A stretch of 21,476 nucleotides of DNA from a virus: the IMG/VR virus record IMGVR_UViG_3300010354_010489, positions 1 to 21,476 of that record; one strand, 5' to 3'. Shown here piece by piece: positions 8,075 to 14,873 of this stretch. The notes beneath the pieces are model-generated. The model made no database searches. It was not told where the DNA came from and saw only the letters and a program-made list of their open reading frames with translations. Position numbers and translations under genes: made by a program. Every line of letters starts with the position of its first letter. The stretch's first letter is position 1.

Positions 8075-8936
8075 GCAGTACAACCAGCGTCTCCGCTCCA
8101 CCGAGGACGACATCATCACCATGCTCAACCGTGTCCTTGATGCCAGCTTAAACCGGCTGGTACGACGGGCGCGGGTCCACATGAAAGCCGGCTACGCGGA
8201 TCCCGCTCAGCGCAACCTCGCCCTACTGCAGGAGTTCCGCCAGCTGGTGCCGGTCTTCAACCCAGATAAGGTCGACGCCTACGACAGGCTCCTGAGGAAC
8301 CTCCATGGCAGCGCCTCCCGTTACGGCATCACCGTGGCATCTGAACTCAGCGGGAACGTCCTGCCGGATACCCCCCGCGTAGATGTCTCGATCCCCCTGG
8401 ACGCCACCATCGCAGCGGCGAGTCAAGCCAAGGGCTACCTCCGCAAGCACGGCAACACGTTCGCAGAGACGTCCGCAGTCACGGTCGCCCAGGGCATCGC
8501 CGAAGGAAGGCCCACAAACGCCGTGGTCGAAGACCTCCGAGCCCGTCTCGGTATCGTCAAGTCCAGATCAGAGGCGATCGTACGCACCGAAGCGCTCAGG
8601 GCATATAACGACGCATCCAACACGTACTACGCGGCGCAAGGGATCGATCAGGTGGTGTATTACGCCACAAGTGATGATCGAACCTGCGTTTACTGCGCTC
8701 CGAGAGCGGGAAAGATCTACAACCGAAGCAAAGTTCGCACCCCACTGCACGTTCGTTGTCGCTGCTACCTCGCTCCCTGGAATAGCGATCTGGCTTCCAT
8801 CGACCCCGACTACGCCGAGATGCCAGCCCGTCACCGCAAGGAAGTCATGAAAGCGTTCGCCTCTACCGGCCAGGAGCCAGTCTCCCTGAACAAGCCGGCA
8901 GCTTTCGAGCAGATTGCTCCGACCCCGCGTAACTGA
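8061..8936 (+). CDS. minor head protein, Mu F / SPP1 gp7-like
   Basis: The 291-residue protein has the Mu F-like head morphogenesis domain in its second half: IVRTEALRAYNDASNTYY (173-190), the Cys pair in DDRTCVYCAPRAGKIY (Cys209, Cys212) and the closing PLHVRCRCYLAPW (Cys233, Cys235). The N-terminal half is helical and would face the portal. In relatives this protein binds the portal, is carried in the head and takes part in early assembly or DNA entry. It overlaps the preceding 941-residue gene by 14 bp in another frame, consistent with a portal/minor head protein set. An 86-bp gap without a clear signal follows. Confidence 0.88.
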   Translation: MDLIEQYNQRLRSTEDDIITMLNRVLDASLNRLVRRARVHMKAGYADPAQRNLALLQEFRQLVPVFNPDKVDAYDRLLRNLHGSASRYGITVASELSGNVLPDTPRVDVSIPLDATIAAASQAKGYLRKHGNTFAETSAVTVAQGIAEGRPTNAVVEDLRARLGIVKSRSEAIVRTEALRAYNDASNTYYAAQGIDQVVYYATSDDRTCVYCAPRAGKIYNRSKVRTPLHVRCRCYLAPWNSDLASIDPDYAEMPARHRKEVMKAFASTGQEPVSLNKPAAFEQIAPTPRN

Positions 8937-9022
8937 TTCCCGATACGGATAGGTTTTAACGCGATTAGCACACGGCCATAAAATGGGCGTAACCAGGCTC
9001 GGGCGGACGTGCCCTTACTGCT

Positions 9023-10018
9023 ATGCCCGTACCCACCAAGAAGCGTCCACCCCTGGAAATGGAGCCGGGTGAAGGCAAAGCCCACGAGATGAGCGAGAGC
9101 TCTTCCGAGGAAGTACGCGAAGGCTCCGAGGCCGATGAGAAGCAGTCTTCCCACTCCCGCAAGCGCAGCGCCAAAGGCTCCAAGAACACCAAAGCCCCCA
9201 TGGACGCCGAGGGCGGTTGCTGCAACGAGAAGAAGGGCAAGGGCAAATGCCCGACTTGCGCAGCTGGTGGTGCTTGCCGTGGTGATGCAGCCCTCACCCC
9301 TCACGAATACCTGGCCGCCTGCGAGCTCGGTATCCAGGACCGCAGCCGTACCTACATCCGAGCCCGCCTTGACACTGCTATGAACCTCACTCCTTCCTCC
9401 ATCCGCTCCGACCTGAAGTGCGGAAAGGGCTCCATCAGCCAGGGCGAGAAGTGCCACGTCGGTGCAGCTCAGAAGGTTGACCCGAAAGCTGCAGCTAAGA
9501 AAGAGTTCAAGACTCTGATGAGCGACCCTATGGCCGCAAATCGTTTCAACAGAACCAAAGCCTCTACCAAAGGTATTAACAACAAGATCAAAGCTACAGG
9601 CGAGTTTGCCGCTCGCCTCGGTGGTGGCGCAGCTATCGGAGCTGGTCTAATGCAGACAATGGAAGGCGCAGCACGCGGCAACCTCGGTGAAATAAGCCGT
9701 GGCTACCGCAACATGACCCTCGGTGCCGCTGCCACTCAGGTAGCCAATGCGAGTAAGGCCGGTCGCATGGGCAAATCCGAGCTCTCCAAGGAGTTCCTCA
9801 AGAGCGCTGCCCGTAATGCTGCCATTGGTGTCGGACAAGAGGCCGCTATCGGTGCTTACGCTGGGTTCAAGCGCGCTGGTGGTGTAGCCGGAGCTACTCG
9901 CGGTGCTCGTCGCACTTATCAAGCAGCCCGTATGCGTGCTGCTGGAATGCGCACGATGAAACGCGACTCGATCTATGCCAGCGGGTTCTCCCCCGAGCTC
10001 GATCAACTCGCTATCTGA
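9023..10018 (+). CDS. Cys-rich virion-region protein with C-G-x3-I-x5-C motif
   Basis: No known family is recognised for this 331-residue protein. Residues 1-60 are low-complexity (Lys, Glu, Ser). A Cys cluster follows (Cys66, 67, 76, 79, 85, including CPTC), possibly a metal site. Next come LTPHEYLAACELGIQ (91-105), YIRARLDTAMNLTPSSIRSD (111-130) and CGKGSISQGEKC (133-144), the motif also found in the flanking genes. The rest is Gly/Ala-rich with weakly hydrophobic helices (195-245) and a basic tail. It lies between the Mu F-like gene and another motif protein, with no convincing ribosome-binding site before ATG 9023. A structural or internal head protein is inferred from context only. Confidence 0.7.
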   Translation: MPVPTKKRPPLEMEPGEGKAHEMSESSSEEVREGSEADEKQSSHSRKRSAKGSKNTKAPMDAEGGCCNEKKGKGKCPTCAAGGACRGDAALTPHEYLAACELGIQDRSRTYIRARLDTAMNLTPSSIRSDLKCGKGSISQGEKCHVGAAQKVDPKAAAKKEFKTLMSDPMAANRFNRTKASTKGINNKIKATGEFAARLGGGAAIGAGLMQTMEGAARGNLGEISRGYRNMTLGAAATQVANASKAGRMGKSELSKEFLKSAARNAAIGVGQEAAIGAYAGFKRAGGVAGATRGARRTYQAARMRAAGMRTMKRDSIYASGFSPELDQLAI

Positions 10019-10021
10019 GCC

Positions 10022-10750
10022 ATGACTCTCACCCCCGCTGCGCTGCGCTCAGATGCCCCCGGCCGAGCCTGCGGCCAGAGCCACATCGCCCAAGGAAAGA
10101 CCTGTCATAAAAAAGGGTCTTTCCCTGCAACTAAAGTTCTCGCCGCTACTGCAGGAGCTGCCGCTGTCGGGATCACTGCATACGCTTTGACTCGCCGAGG
10201 TACTAGAAAACCACAAAAGAAAACACCCACAAGTCAGCCTCTTTTACCTGCAGCTAAGGAACCCCCGAGTCCGCCTCGTTTACCTGGCATCACGCCGAAA
10301 GCACTGCTTCCTCCCGCCCCTCCGCGCAAGTCCAAGACTCAGCGCATGCGTGAGAACACCGCAGCGGCTGTGAAGCACGCCGAGGCGCGCATCACTCAGA
10401 CCGCCCGCGAGGAAACCCGGCGTATCGCCCAGGTGGCCAACACCATGGGAGCTGCCGGTGAAGCAACCGGGATGACCATCAAGACCGGTCTCCGTGAACT
10501 CCGTCTCCGTACCGAGGCCGCTCGCCGTCGCTTCGAACCGGGTTACCGCAAGCCTGATCAGAAACGCCTGCCAGGTGGCATCCAAGCACAGCTCCCTACA
10601 AGCGATCCAACCCCCGAGCGCGTTCCCATTCCCATCGATCCGCGCACCGGTCAACCTCGGCGCCGTAAGGCTCGTGGCTTCGGTCGCACAGACAATTACA
10701 TCCAGCACTACGCCACGACATACATCGACCCCGCTCGCAAAATGGGCTAG
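10022..10750 (+). CDS. basic membrane-segment protein with the same Cys motif
   Basis: The 242-residue protein begins MTLTPAALRSDAPGRACGQS, reaches CGQSHIAQGKTC (17-28), and is followed by one hydrophobic segment at about 38-57 (VLAATAGAAAVGITAYAL). After that it is very basic and Pro-rich, with an Arg/Glu helical stretch at about 110-175 and a PRTGQPRRRKARGFGR patch near the C-terminus. Its start echoes the region around residue 121 of the previous protein (NLTPSSIRSD then the Cys motif), so the two probably share a duplicated module. Only 3 bp separate the genes. The basic tail could bind DNA; the function is unknown. Confidence 0.7.
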   Translation: MTLTPAALRSDAPGRACGQSHIAQGKTCHKKGSFPATKVLAATAGAAAVGITAYALTRRGTRKPQKKTPTSQPLLPAAKEPPSPPRLPGITPKALLPPAPPRKSKTQRMRENTAAAVKHAEARITQTAREETRRIAQVANTMGAAGEATGMTIKTGLRELRLRTEAARRRFEPGYRKPDQKRLPGGIQAQLPTSDPTPERVPIPIDPRTGQPRRRKARGFGRTDNYIQHYATTYIDPARKMG

Positions 10751-10764
10751 CGACTCGCTTTTCC

Positions 10765-10944
10765 ATGCCTGAACTCGATGTGAAGCTCCCTCACATACCT
10801 GCTCACGCCCGAGTGCGGATCTGGTTCTGGAACAACGCGGGCGCCCAGACTCACATCTGCCGAGCCATCGATGCCTCCGCAACCCGTCGCGCCCTGATAT
10901 CCATGGGGGCGACGGTCTTCCATACCGAGTACCTCTTCGACTAG
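10765..10944 (+). CDS. small hypothetical protein, 59 residues
   Basis: ATG 10765 opens a 59-codon frame ending in TAG at 10942-10944. The product starts MPELDVKLPHIPAHARVRIW and ends in VFHTEYLFD; it has a plausible globular composition with one Cys, no membrane segment, and no recognised family. It follows the 242-residue gene by 14 bp in the same direction, filling what would otherwise be a gap, with codon use like its neighbours. Its TAG stop shares the palindrome CTAG with the TAG stop of the XRE gene on the opposite strand. Confidence 0.55.
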   Translation: MPELDVKLPHIPAHARVRIWFWNNAGAQTHICRAIDASATRRALISMGATVFHTEYLFD

Positions 10945-11159
10945 ATCCCGGCCAGCAGGATGTCCAGGGGCATCGCGTAGAGCTCACTCAAAACCATCAG
11001 CTTTGAGAAGGAAATCTCAATTTCCCCCTTCTCAAGGCGACTGTACGCAGCTTGGCTCACACAAAGTTTCTCTGCAACCTCACTTTGTGTGAGTCCCATG
11101 CTCTCTCGTAAGCTCCGAATACGCCGACACAGCGTCAGCTGCCTGTGAATCGCCACCAA
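10941..11159 (-). CDS. XRE/Cro-CI family transcriptional regulator
   Basis: This 72-residue minus-strand protein is nearly all one Cro/CI-type helix-turn-helix: RIRSLRESMGLTQ, then the recognition region SEVAEKLCVSQAAYSRLEKGE, then the closing helix ISFSKLMVLSELY. No dimerisation or protease domain is attached, so it resembles a small Cro-like repressor or an addiction-type antitoxin rather than a CI repressor. The longest frame starts at TTG (11159) with GTG directly after; the exact start is uncertain. It lies downstream of an HNH-AP2 nuclease on the same strand and may be co-transcribed with it. A perfect 12-bp inverted repeat lies within its own HTH codons. Confidence 0.88.
   Translation of the reverse strand: MVAIHRQLTLCRRIRSLRESMGLTQSEVAEKLCVSQAAYSRLEKGEIEISFSKLMVLSELYAMPLDILLAGI
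11056..11093. repeat. 12-bp perfect inverted repeat inside the XRE gene
   Basis: CTCACACAAAGT (11056-11067) and ACTTTGTGTGAG (11082-11093) are exact reverse complements with a 14-nt spacer. They fall in the codons for LTQSEVAEKLCVSQ of the regulator's helix-turn-helix. A similar CACA/AAAGTG arm pair lies in the intergenic region near 11761-11814. It may be an operator or an mRNA hairpin; coincidence from Thr-Gln-Ser and Cys-Val-Ser-Gln codons is possible. Confidence 0.55.
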
Positions 11160-11178
11160 GATTATCCGCTATCCGTTT

Positions 11179-11194
11179 AAGCGTACCTACGCTT
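11179..11194. repeat. palindrome between the HNH-AP2 and XRE genes
   Basis: AAGCGTACCTACGCTT is a 7-bp inverted repeat with a 2-nt centre in the 41-bp gap between the two minus-strand genes. On the + strand a short TTTT overlaps its end, but neither orientation has a long T-run. It could be a weak terminator for one strand or an operator next to the XRE start. Confidence 0.4.
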
Positions 11195-11200
11195 TTCGGG

Positions 11201-11689
11201 TTAAGGCACTCCTCCCGCAGCTATGTAGGCGGCGTGCGCCTCCTCTGCGGTCTCGAAGTGCCCTAGATAGGTACGTTGTCCGTTTTTATTGATGGATGAT
11301 CTGAAATACTGCCTAGACCCTTTTGTATAGCGATGCACACCCTTGAGTCCTGTGCTATTGCTCCGTAACATTCCCCTGTTAGCCATCTGTTCACAGGGAT
11401 CGGCAAGTCTAAGGTTGCAGAATCTGTTGTCATGCCTAATCCTATTGATATGATCTATTTGAAAACTACCAGGATCATCGCCTGTGACCCATTTCCAAAT
11501 TAGTCGATGGCCTGACCATAACTTTCCCGGACCACCAAAACGTACTTGCAGGTAGCCGGTATTTTTACTTATAGATCCGGCCAGCACTAAACCTTTAACT
11601 GTCCGCCGCATCAACAACCCTGTATCAGGGTCGTAATCAAATTCGTTCCTAAGCGCCTCTAAAGGCGGCAGGGCCTTAAAGTTCCTCAT
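11201..11689 (-). CDS. HNH homing-type endonuclease with AP2 domain
   Basis: The 162-residue protein has an HNH_3-like nuclease core, with SGHRLIWKW (His61), QIDHINRIRHDNRFCNLR (Asp79-His80, Asn88, Asn92) and ANR (103-105), followed by an AP2 DNA-binding domain at about 112-157 (GLKGVHRYTKGSRQYF, then YLGHFETAEEAHAAYIAA). This pairing is typical of phage-borne homing endonucleases, which cut an allele lacking their gene and spread into it. It ends soon after AAYIAAGG, a little earlier than many relatives that continue through the last AP2 strand, so the C-terminus may be trimmed. It runs opposite to the late genes, with the XRE gene downstream. Confidence 0.9.
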   Translation of the reverse strand: MRNFKALPPLEALRNEFDYDPDTGLLMRRTVKGLVLAGSISKNTGYLQVRFGGPGKLWSGHRLIWKWVTGDDPGSFQIDHINRIRHDNRFCNLRLADPCEQMANRGMLRSNSTGLKGVHRYTKGSRQYFRSSINKNGQRTYLGHFETAEEAHAAYIAAGGVP

Positions 11690-11747
11690 CAGCCTGGGTC
11701 TACAGGTTGGTCACGCGGCAGGTGTTGACGCACGCTGTCGCACCCAA

Positions 11748-11775
11748 ATCATAACAGATTCACAAAAGTGTCGAA
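11748..11775 (-). promoter_or_regulatory. candidate promoter for the HNH-AP2/XRE genes
   Basis: Read on the minus strand, TTCGAC (11775-11770) and TATGAT (11753-11748) are 16 bp apart, and the -10 box is preceded by TGT, giving an extended -10 (TGTTATGAT). It lies about 60 bp upstream of the ATG at 11689. The match to the -35 consensus is only partial. Confidence 0.4.
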
Positions 11776-11786
11776 CGGCGTATAGA
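11759..11786 (+). promoter_or_regulatory. candidate promoter toward the head-tail operon
   Basis: TTCACA (11759-11764) and TATAGA (11781-11786) are 16 bp apart on the + strand, about 180 bp before the protease-scaffold start. The region overlaps the candidate minus-strand promoter and the AAAGTGT/ACACTTT repeat, so one bound regulator could affect both. Late phage promoters may not follow this consensus. Confidence 0.35.
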
Positions 11787-11963
11787 GAGCGCTCTTGTAG
11801 TCACACTTTCTGTGCTTCGATCGACAGTTAATGCCCTTTTTGAGGCAGCCCCTTGGCCTTCCAGGCATTCACCTACAGGGCTACAGACCGATAGCTAAGC
11901 GCTGTGCTTATACGGGTTCCGTGTATCTGTACCTCTTTCGCTCGAAAGTCATAATATGGCTCC

Positions 11964-13256
11964 ATGGGACCATCAAGTTCTGCACATCGGTTCGACTTCG
12001 CCCCTATCACCAAGGCGGAGAAGACGTCGGAGGGTTACCTCCGAGTTTGGTGCCGTGCTGCGCGCACGGGGACTCAGCTCTACCGCAGAGCTGATGGCAC
12101 CCAGGTTCGGGAGTATCGACCTCCTGAGGAAGTCGGAAAACCTGAATCACTCTCCACGTTCGGTATGAAACCGACGACGTGGGGACACCCGCCCGTTCTT
12201 CTCGATGCTGAGAACACTAAGCAGTACCAAATTGGCTACTCCGGTAGCCAGGTGCGCTTTAACGACGGGTTTGTCGAGGTTGCTCTTGTCGTGACAGACA
12301 AAGAAGCTATCGACAAGATCGAGCGAAAGGATGCTGCAGAAGTCAGTGCGGGTTATTCCGTTGACTATGACCCTACCCCCGGAATCACCCCCGAGGGCGA
12401 GGAGTACGCCGGCATCCAGCGCAACATCCGGGTCAATCACATCGCCATTGTTCCTCGGGGTCGGGCTGGCCCCGAGGTGCGCCTTCTCCTGGATCGCATG
12501 GATGCAGCAGACGCTGTTTCCTTCGACCCGGATCTGATCCCACAAGGATCGGCGCTCCAGCCCTGTTCACCTGCATCTCCCGTTATGGCAACCGTCAAAC
12601 TTGACGGCCTGGAGATCGACCTGCCTGCAGAGGCAGCTACTGCGGTCCAGTCCTATGCACGGGACATGGAGCGCCAGTTCAAAGCTGTTTCCACCGAGCG
12701 CGACAACCTGTCGGCCAAGCTCGATTCTCTGCAGTCGGACTTCGATTCTCTGAGCTACGAGAAAGAAGCCGCCGAAGGCCGTGCCGACGCTCTCGAAGAG
12801 CGCCTGGCTGAGCTCGAGGACGGTGCTCCCCGCATCGACACCGCTGAACTGGATCAGCTGGTCGCTGCTCGTCTCGCCACCCTCCAGAAGCTTGCCCCCG
12901 CCTTTGCCGAGGACTTCAAGTTCGACGGCATCGACGACGAAGCTCTGTACGCGACTGCCTTCGAGAACCTGACCGGTTCCGCACCCCGCGAAGACGCCGC
13001 CCCCGCCTACATCCAGGGCGTGGTGGACGGCATCCTGGCCGCCCGCGCCGATTCCGACGACGAGGAAGGCGACGAAGAAGGCGAGGAGGAAGCCCCCGAG
13101 GCCGAATCCAAGGAAGACGCCGCCGACCGCGCCGACAGCACTGCAACCCTGCGTGACGCCCTGCGTGGCGCTGGTCGCAGCTCCGCTTCCCCGGTCTCGG
13201 ACTACCGAGCTCGGATGGCGGATGCCTGGAAGCGTCCCCTGACCGCCACTAAGTAA
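11964..13256 (+). CDS. prohead protease-scaffold fusion (DUF2213-like)
   Basis: The 430-residue protein combines two head-assembly roles. Residues about 8-180 resemble DUF2213/prohead proteases: WGHPPVLLDAENTKQYQIG with candidate catalytic His75, EVSAGYSVDY with candidate Ser128, and RVNHIAIVPRGRAG (156-169). After a Pro/Ser linker, residues 208-287 form a coiled coil (DMERQFKAVSTERDNLSAKL onward) typical of scaffolds, followed by a helical part, a strongly acidic run (364-388) and a basic C-terminus (RMADAWKRPLTATK) that could bind the capsid protein. ATG 11964 has no clear Shine-Dalgarno sequence. An internal ATG at 12585 (Met208) would produce scaffold alone. The decoration and capsid genes follow directly. 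Confidence 0.85.
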   Translation: MGPSSSAHRFDFAPITKAEKTSEGYLRVWCRAARTGTQLYRRADGTQVREYRPPEEVGKPESLSTFGMKPTTWGHPPVLLDAENTKQYQIGYSGSQVRFNDGFVEVALVVTDKEAIDKIERKDAAEVSAGYSVDYDPTPGITPEGEEYAGIQRNIRVNHIAIVPRGRAGPEVRLLLDRMDAADAVSFDPDLIPQGSALQPCSPASPVMATVKLDGLEIDLPAEAATAVQSYARDMERQFKAVSTERDNLSAKLDSLQSDFDSLSYEKEAAEGRADALEERLAELEDGAPRIDTAELDQLVAARLATLQKLAPAFAEDFKFDGIDDEALYATAFENLTGSAPREDAAPAYIQGVVDGILAARADSDDEEGDEEGEEEAPEAESKEDAADRADSTATLRDALRGAGRSSASPVSDYRARMADAWKRPLTATK

Positions 13257-13260
13257 GGAG
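13255..13260 (+). promoter_or_regulatory. strong ribosome-binding site of the decoration-like gene
   Basis: AAGGAG lies 8 nt before ATG 13269. Together with the site before the major tail gene it is one of the few clear Shine-Dalgarno sequences in the window, matching a gene expected to be made in high copy. Confidence 0.7.
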
Positions 13261-13268
13261 TTCCTTCC

Positions 13269-13880
13269 ATGGCCGTTTCTTTCACCCCGACCACCGTCAC
13301 CAGTCCCGCTGGTGCGCAGGGCAGCTATCCCCAGACCCTGGTCAAGGGTCACGAGGGCATGCTCGCCGACCTGCAGGCTTACGTGAGCCGCAGCTATCGC
13401 AACCAGAGCGGTGCTGCCATCCCGTTCGGCGTGTTCGTCTCCACCGACAACAGCCCGACCAGTAACGACCAGTACGCCGTGCAGATCGCTGCCGGCACCA
13501 CCCTGATCCAGGGCATGGCCGTTAGCACCATGACCATGGAGGGCACCAGCCTGGGCTCCTCCTACACCCCGGTTCCCACCCCTGTGTACTCGGATGGCCG
13601 CATCGGCTACCCGGACAAAGAGACCATCAACGTGGTCTCCAAGGGTGTCGTCTGGGTTCACAGCGTGGAGGCCATCGCCCTGGGCGACGCCGTGCGCTTC
13701 TACCTCGCTGACTACTCGGGCACGACTGCCGGCGCCTATCTGGGCCGTTTCGGCAAGACCGCCGTGGCAACCAAAACCGTCGCCGTCACCGGCGCCCGTT
13801 GGCTGTCTGAGACCTCGGCCGCCGGCCTGGTTCTGCTGGAGATTGACATCCCCGGCATGACCTACTCCGCCGACTCTTGA
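13269..13880 (+). CDS. head decoration / capsid cement-like protein
   Basis: The 203-residue protein is rich in Ser, Thr, Gly and Val, predicted mostly beta, without Cys or membrane segments. It lies between the protease-scaffold and the capsid gene, where decoration or cement proteins are normally encoded, and contains segments common in such proteins (SYRNQSGAAIPFGVFV near 42-57, VVWVHSVEAIALGDAVRFY near 127-145). Decoration proteins bind the outside of the expanded capsid and stabilise it. Codons are strongly C-ending, as in the capsid gene, consistent with high expression. Family assignment is by position and general character, so the exact type is open. Confidence 0.72.
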   Translation: MAVSFTPTTVTSPAGAQGSYPQTLVKGHEGMLADLQAYVSRSYRNQSGAAIPFGVFVSTDNSPTSNDQYAVQIAAGTTLIQGMAVSTMTMEGTSLGSSYTPVPTPVYSDGRIGYPDKETINVVSKGVVWVHSVEAIALGDAVRFYLADYSGTTAGAYLGRFGKTAVATKTVAVTGARWLSETSAAGLVLLEIDIPGMTYSADS

Positions 13881-13897
13881 TCACGGAGCTTCCCCCC

Positions 13898-14815
13898 ATG
13901 ACTACCGAAATCCGTAACGACGACGTCGGCATCTTTTTGGCTCGCGAGCTGGAAACGATCCTGGCTCGCACCTTTGAGGTCGAGTACGCCGACATCAAGT
14001 ACAGCTCCCTGATCCCGATCTCCTCCGAGGTCGGTGTCGGCGCTGACTCCTTCACCTACCGAGTCTTCGACAAGCAAGGCTCGATGAAGGTGATCGGCGA
14101 TCGGGCACAAGACCTGCCCCGCGCCGACGTCCTGCGCAAGGAAGTGAGCCACCCGGTTCGCTCCCTCGGTGCGAGCTTCGCTTACACCATCCAGGAAACC
14201 CGTGCCGCCGCCATGGTGCCCGGCATGAACCTGGAGCAGCGCCGGGCCAACGCCGTACGCCGCGCCTACGAAGAGAAGGTGCAGGAGATCGCCTACTTCG
14301 GCGATGCCCCCTCCGGCATGAAGGGCTTCTTCAACAACGACCAAGTCGACAAGCTTGTCCCTGACAAGTGGTTCGACACCAACGGCGTGACCACCGACGA
14401 GATGCTGGCCCTCCTCAACGAGGCCCCGACCCGTCTGGTGCAGAACTCCAACATGAAGGAGATGCCCAACACGATGCTGGTGCCCTACAACGTGTACCGC
14501 ATCATCTCCACCACCCCGAGGTCGTCCACTTCGGACACCACCGTGATGGAGTTCTTCCTGCGGACCAACCCGATGATCCAGGCCATCGAGCCGATCAACG
14601 AGCTGGAAGCAGCCAAGTCCGGCGGCACCCTGTCGAAAGACCGGATCATGGTGTACGACCGCAGCCCCGACAAGCTGCAACTGCACGTACCCCAGCCCCT
14701 GGAGTTCCTGCCTCCTCTGCGCCGCGAGCTCGAATTCACCGTTGCTGCCCACGCACGCATCGGTGGTCTTGCTCTGTACTACCCCAAGAGCGCGATGGTG
14801 CTGGAGAAGGCTTGA
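13898..14815 (+). CDS. major capsid protein (DUF2184-like, HK97 fold)
   Basis: From ATG 13898 the protein has 305 residues; an in-frame TTG at 13877 is less likely, because GGAG at 13885-13888 lies 9 nt before the ATG. The sequence matches the character of the DUF2184 capsid family: N-terminal helical arm (FLARELETILARTFEVEYAD), DSFTYRVFDKQGSMKVI, the long helix QRRANAVRRAYEEKVQEIAYFG followed by MKGFFNN, the domain with NTMLVPYNVYRIIS, and a C-terminal beta part (LEFTVAAHARIGGLALYYP). It forms the shell of the head. Position after the decoration gene and very regular codon use support a highly expressed structural gene. Confidence 0.9.
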   Translation: MTTEIRNDDVGIFLARELETILARTFEVEYADIKYSSLIPISSEVGVGADSFTYRVFDKQGSMKVIGDRAQDLPRADVLRKEVSHPVRSLGASFAYTIQETRAAAMVPGMNLEQRRANAVRRAYEEKVQEIAYFGDAPSGMKGFFNNDQVDKLVPDKWFDTNGVTTDEMLALLNEAPTRLVQNSNMKEMPNTMLVPYNVYRIISTTPRSSTSDTTVMEFFLRTNPMIQAIEPINELEAAKSGGTLSKDRIMVYDRSPDKLQLHVPQPLEFLPPLRRELEFTVAAHARIGGLALYYPKSAMVLEKA

Positions 14816-14829
14816 TTTATTTCAAGTCT
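14808..14829 (+). other. stem-loop at the capsid gene stop codon
   Basis: AGGCTTGA (14808-14815) can pair with TCAAGTCT (14822-14829), including one G-U pair, around the loop TTTATT. No T-run follows, so it is not a classical terminator; it might protect or separate the capsid mRNA. It covers the TGA stop. Confidence 0.35.
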
Positions 14830-14873
14830 TCTAACCACATCAGAATAGGTCAAACCCATCACTTCACCCCGTC

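Larger units (their letters stand above)
11690..11963. other. regulatory gap between the minus-strand island and the capsid genes
   Basis: About 274 bp without a gene I would defend; the open frames over 11831-12168 are out of frame with the protease gene and look unlike proteins of this set. It contains possible promoters on both strands, a 10-bp perfect palindrome AGAGCGCTCT (11786-11795), and an inverted repeat AAAGTGT (11765-11771) / ACACTTT (11803-11809). It is the likely control point for the head-tail operon and for the minus-strand pair. Confidence 0.5.

Noticed and set aside
9000-9016. GGGC/GCCC pair before the 331-residue gene as a terminator
   Set aside because: Only 4 bp of stem and no U-run; too weak to call.
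11831-12168. Small + strand open frames around the protease start
   Set aside because: They overlap the protease-scaffold gene in other frames and have no family or compositional support.
12567-13661. 364-residue open frame on the minus strand
   Set aside because: Antisense to the scaffold and decoration genes and of the same low-complexity Gly/Val/His type expected from antisense of biased codons.
13862-14752. 296-residue open frame on the minus strand
   Set aside because: Antisense shadow of the major capsid gene.
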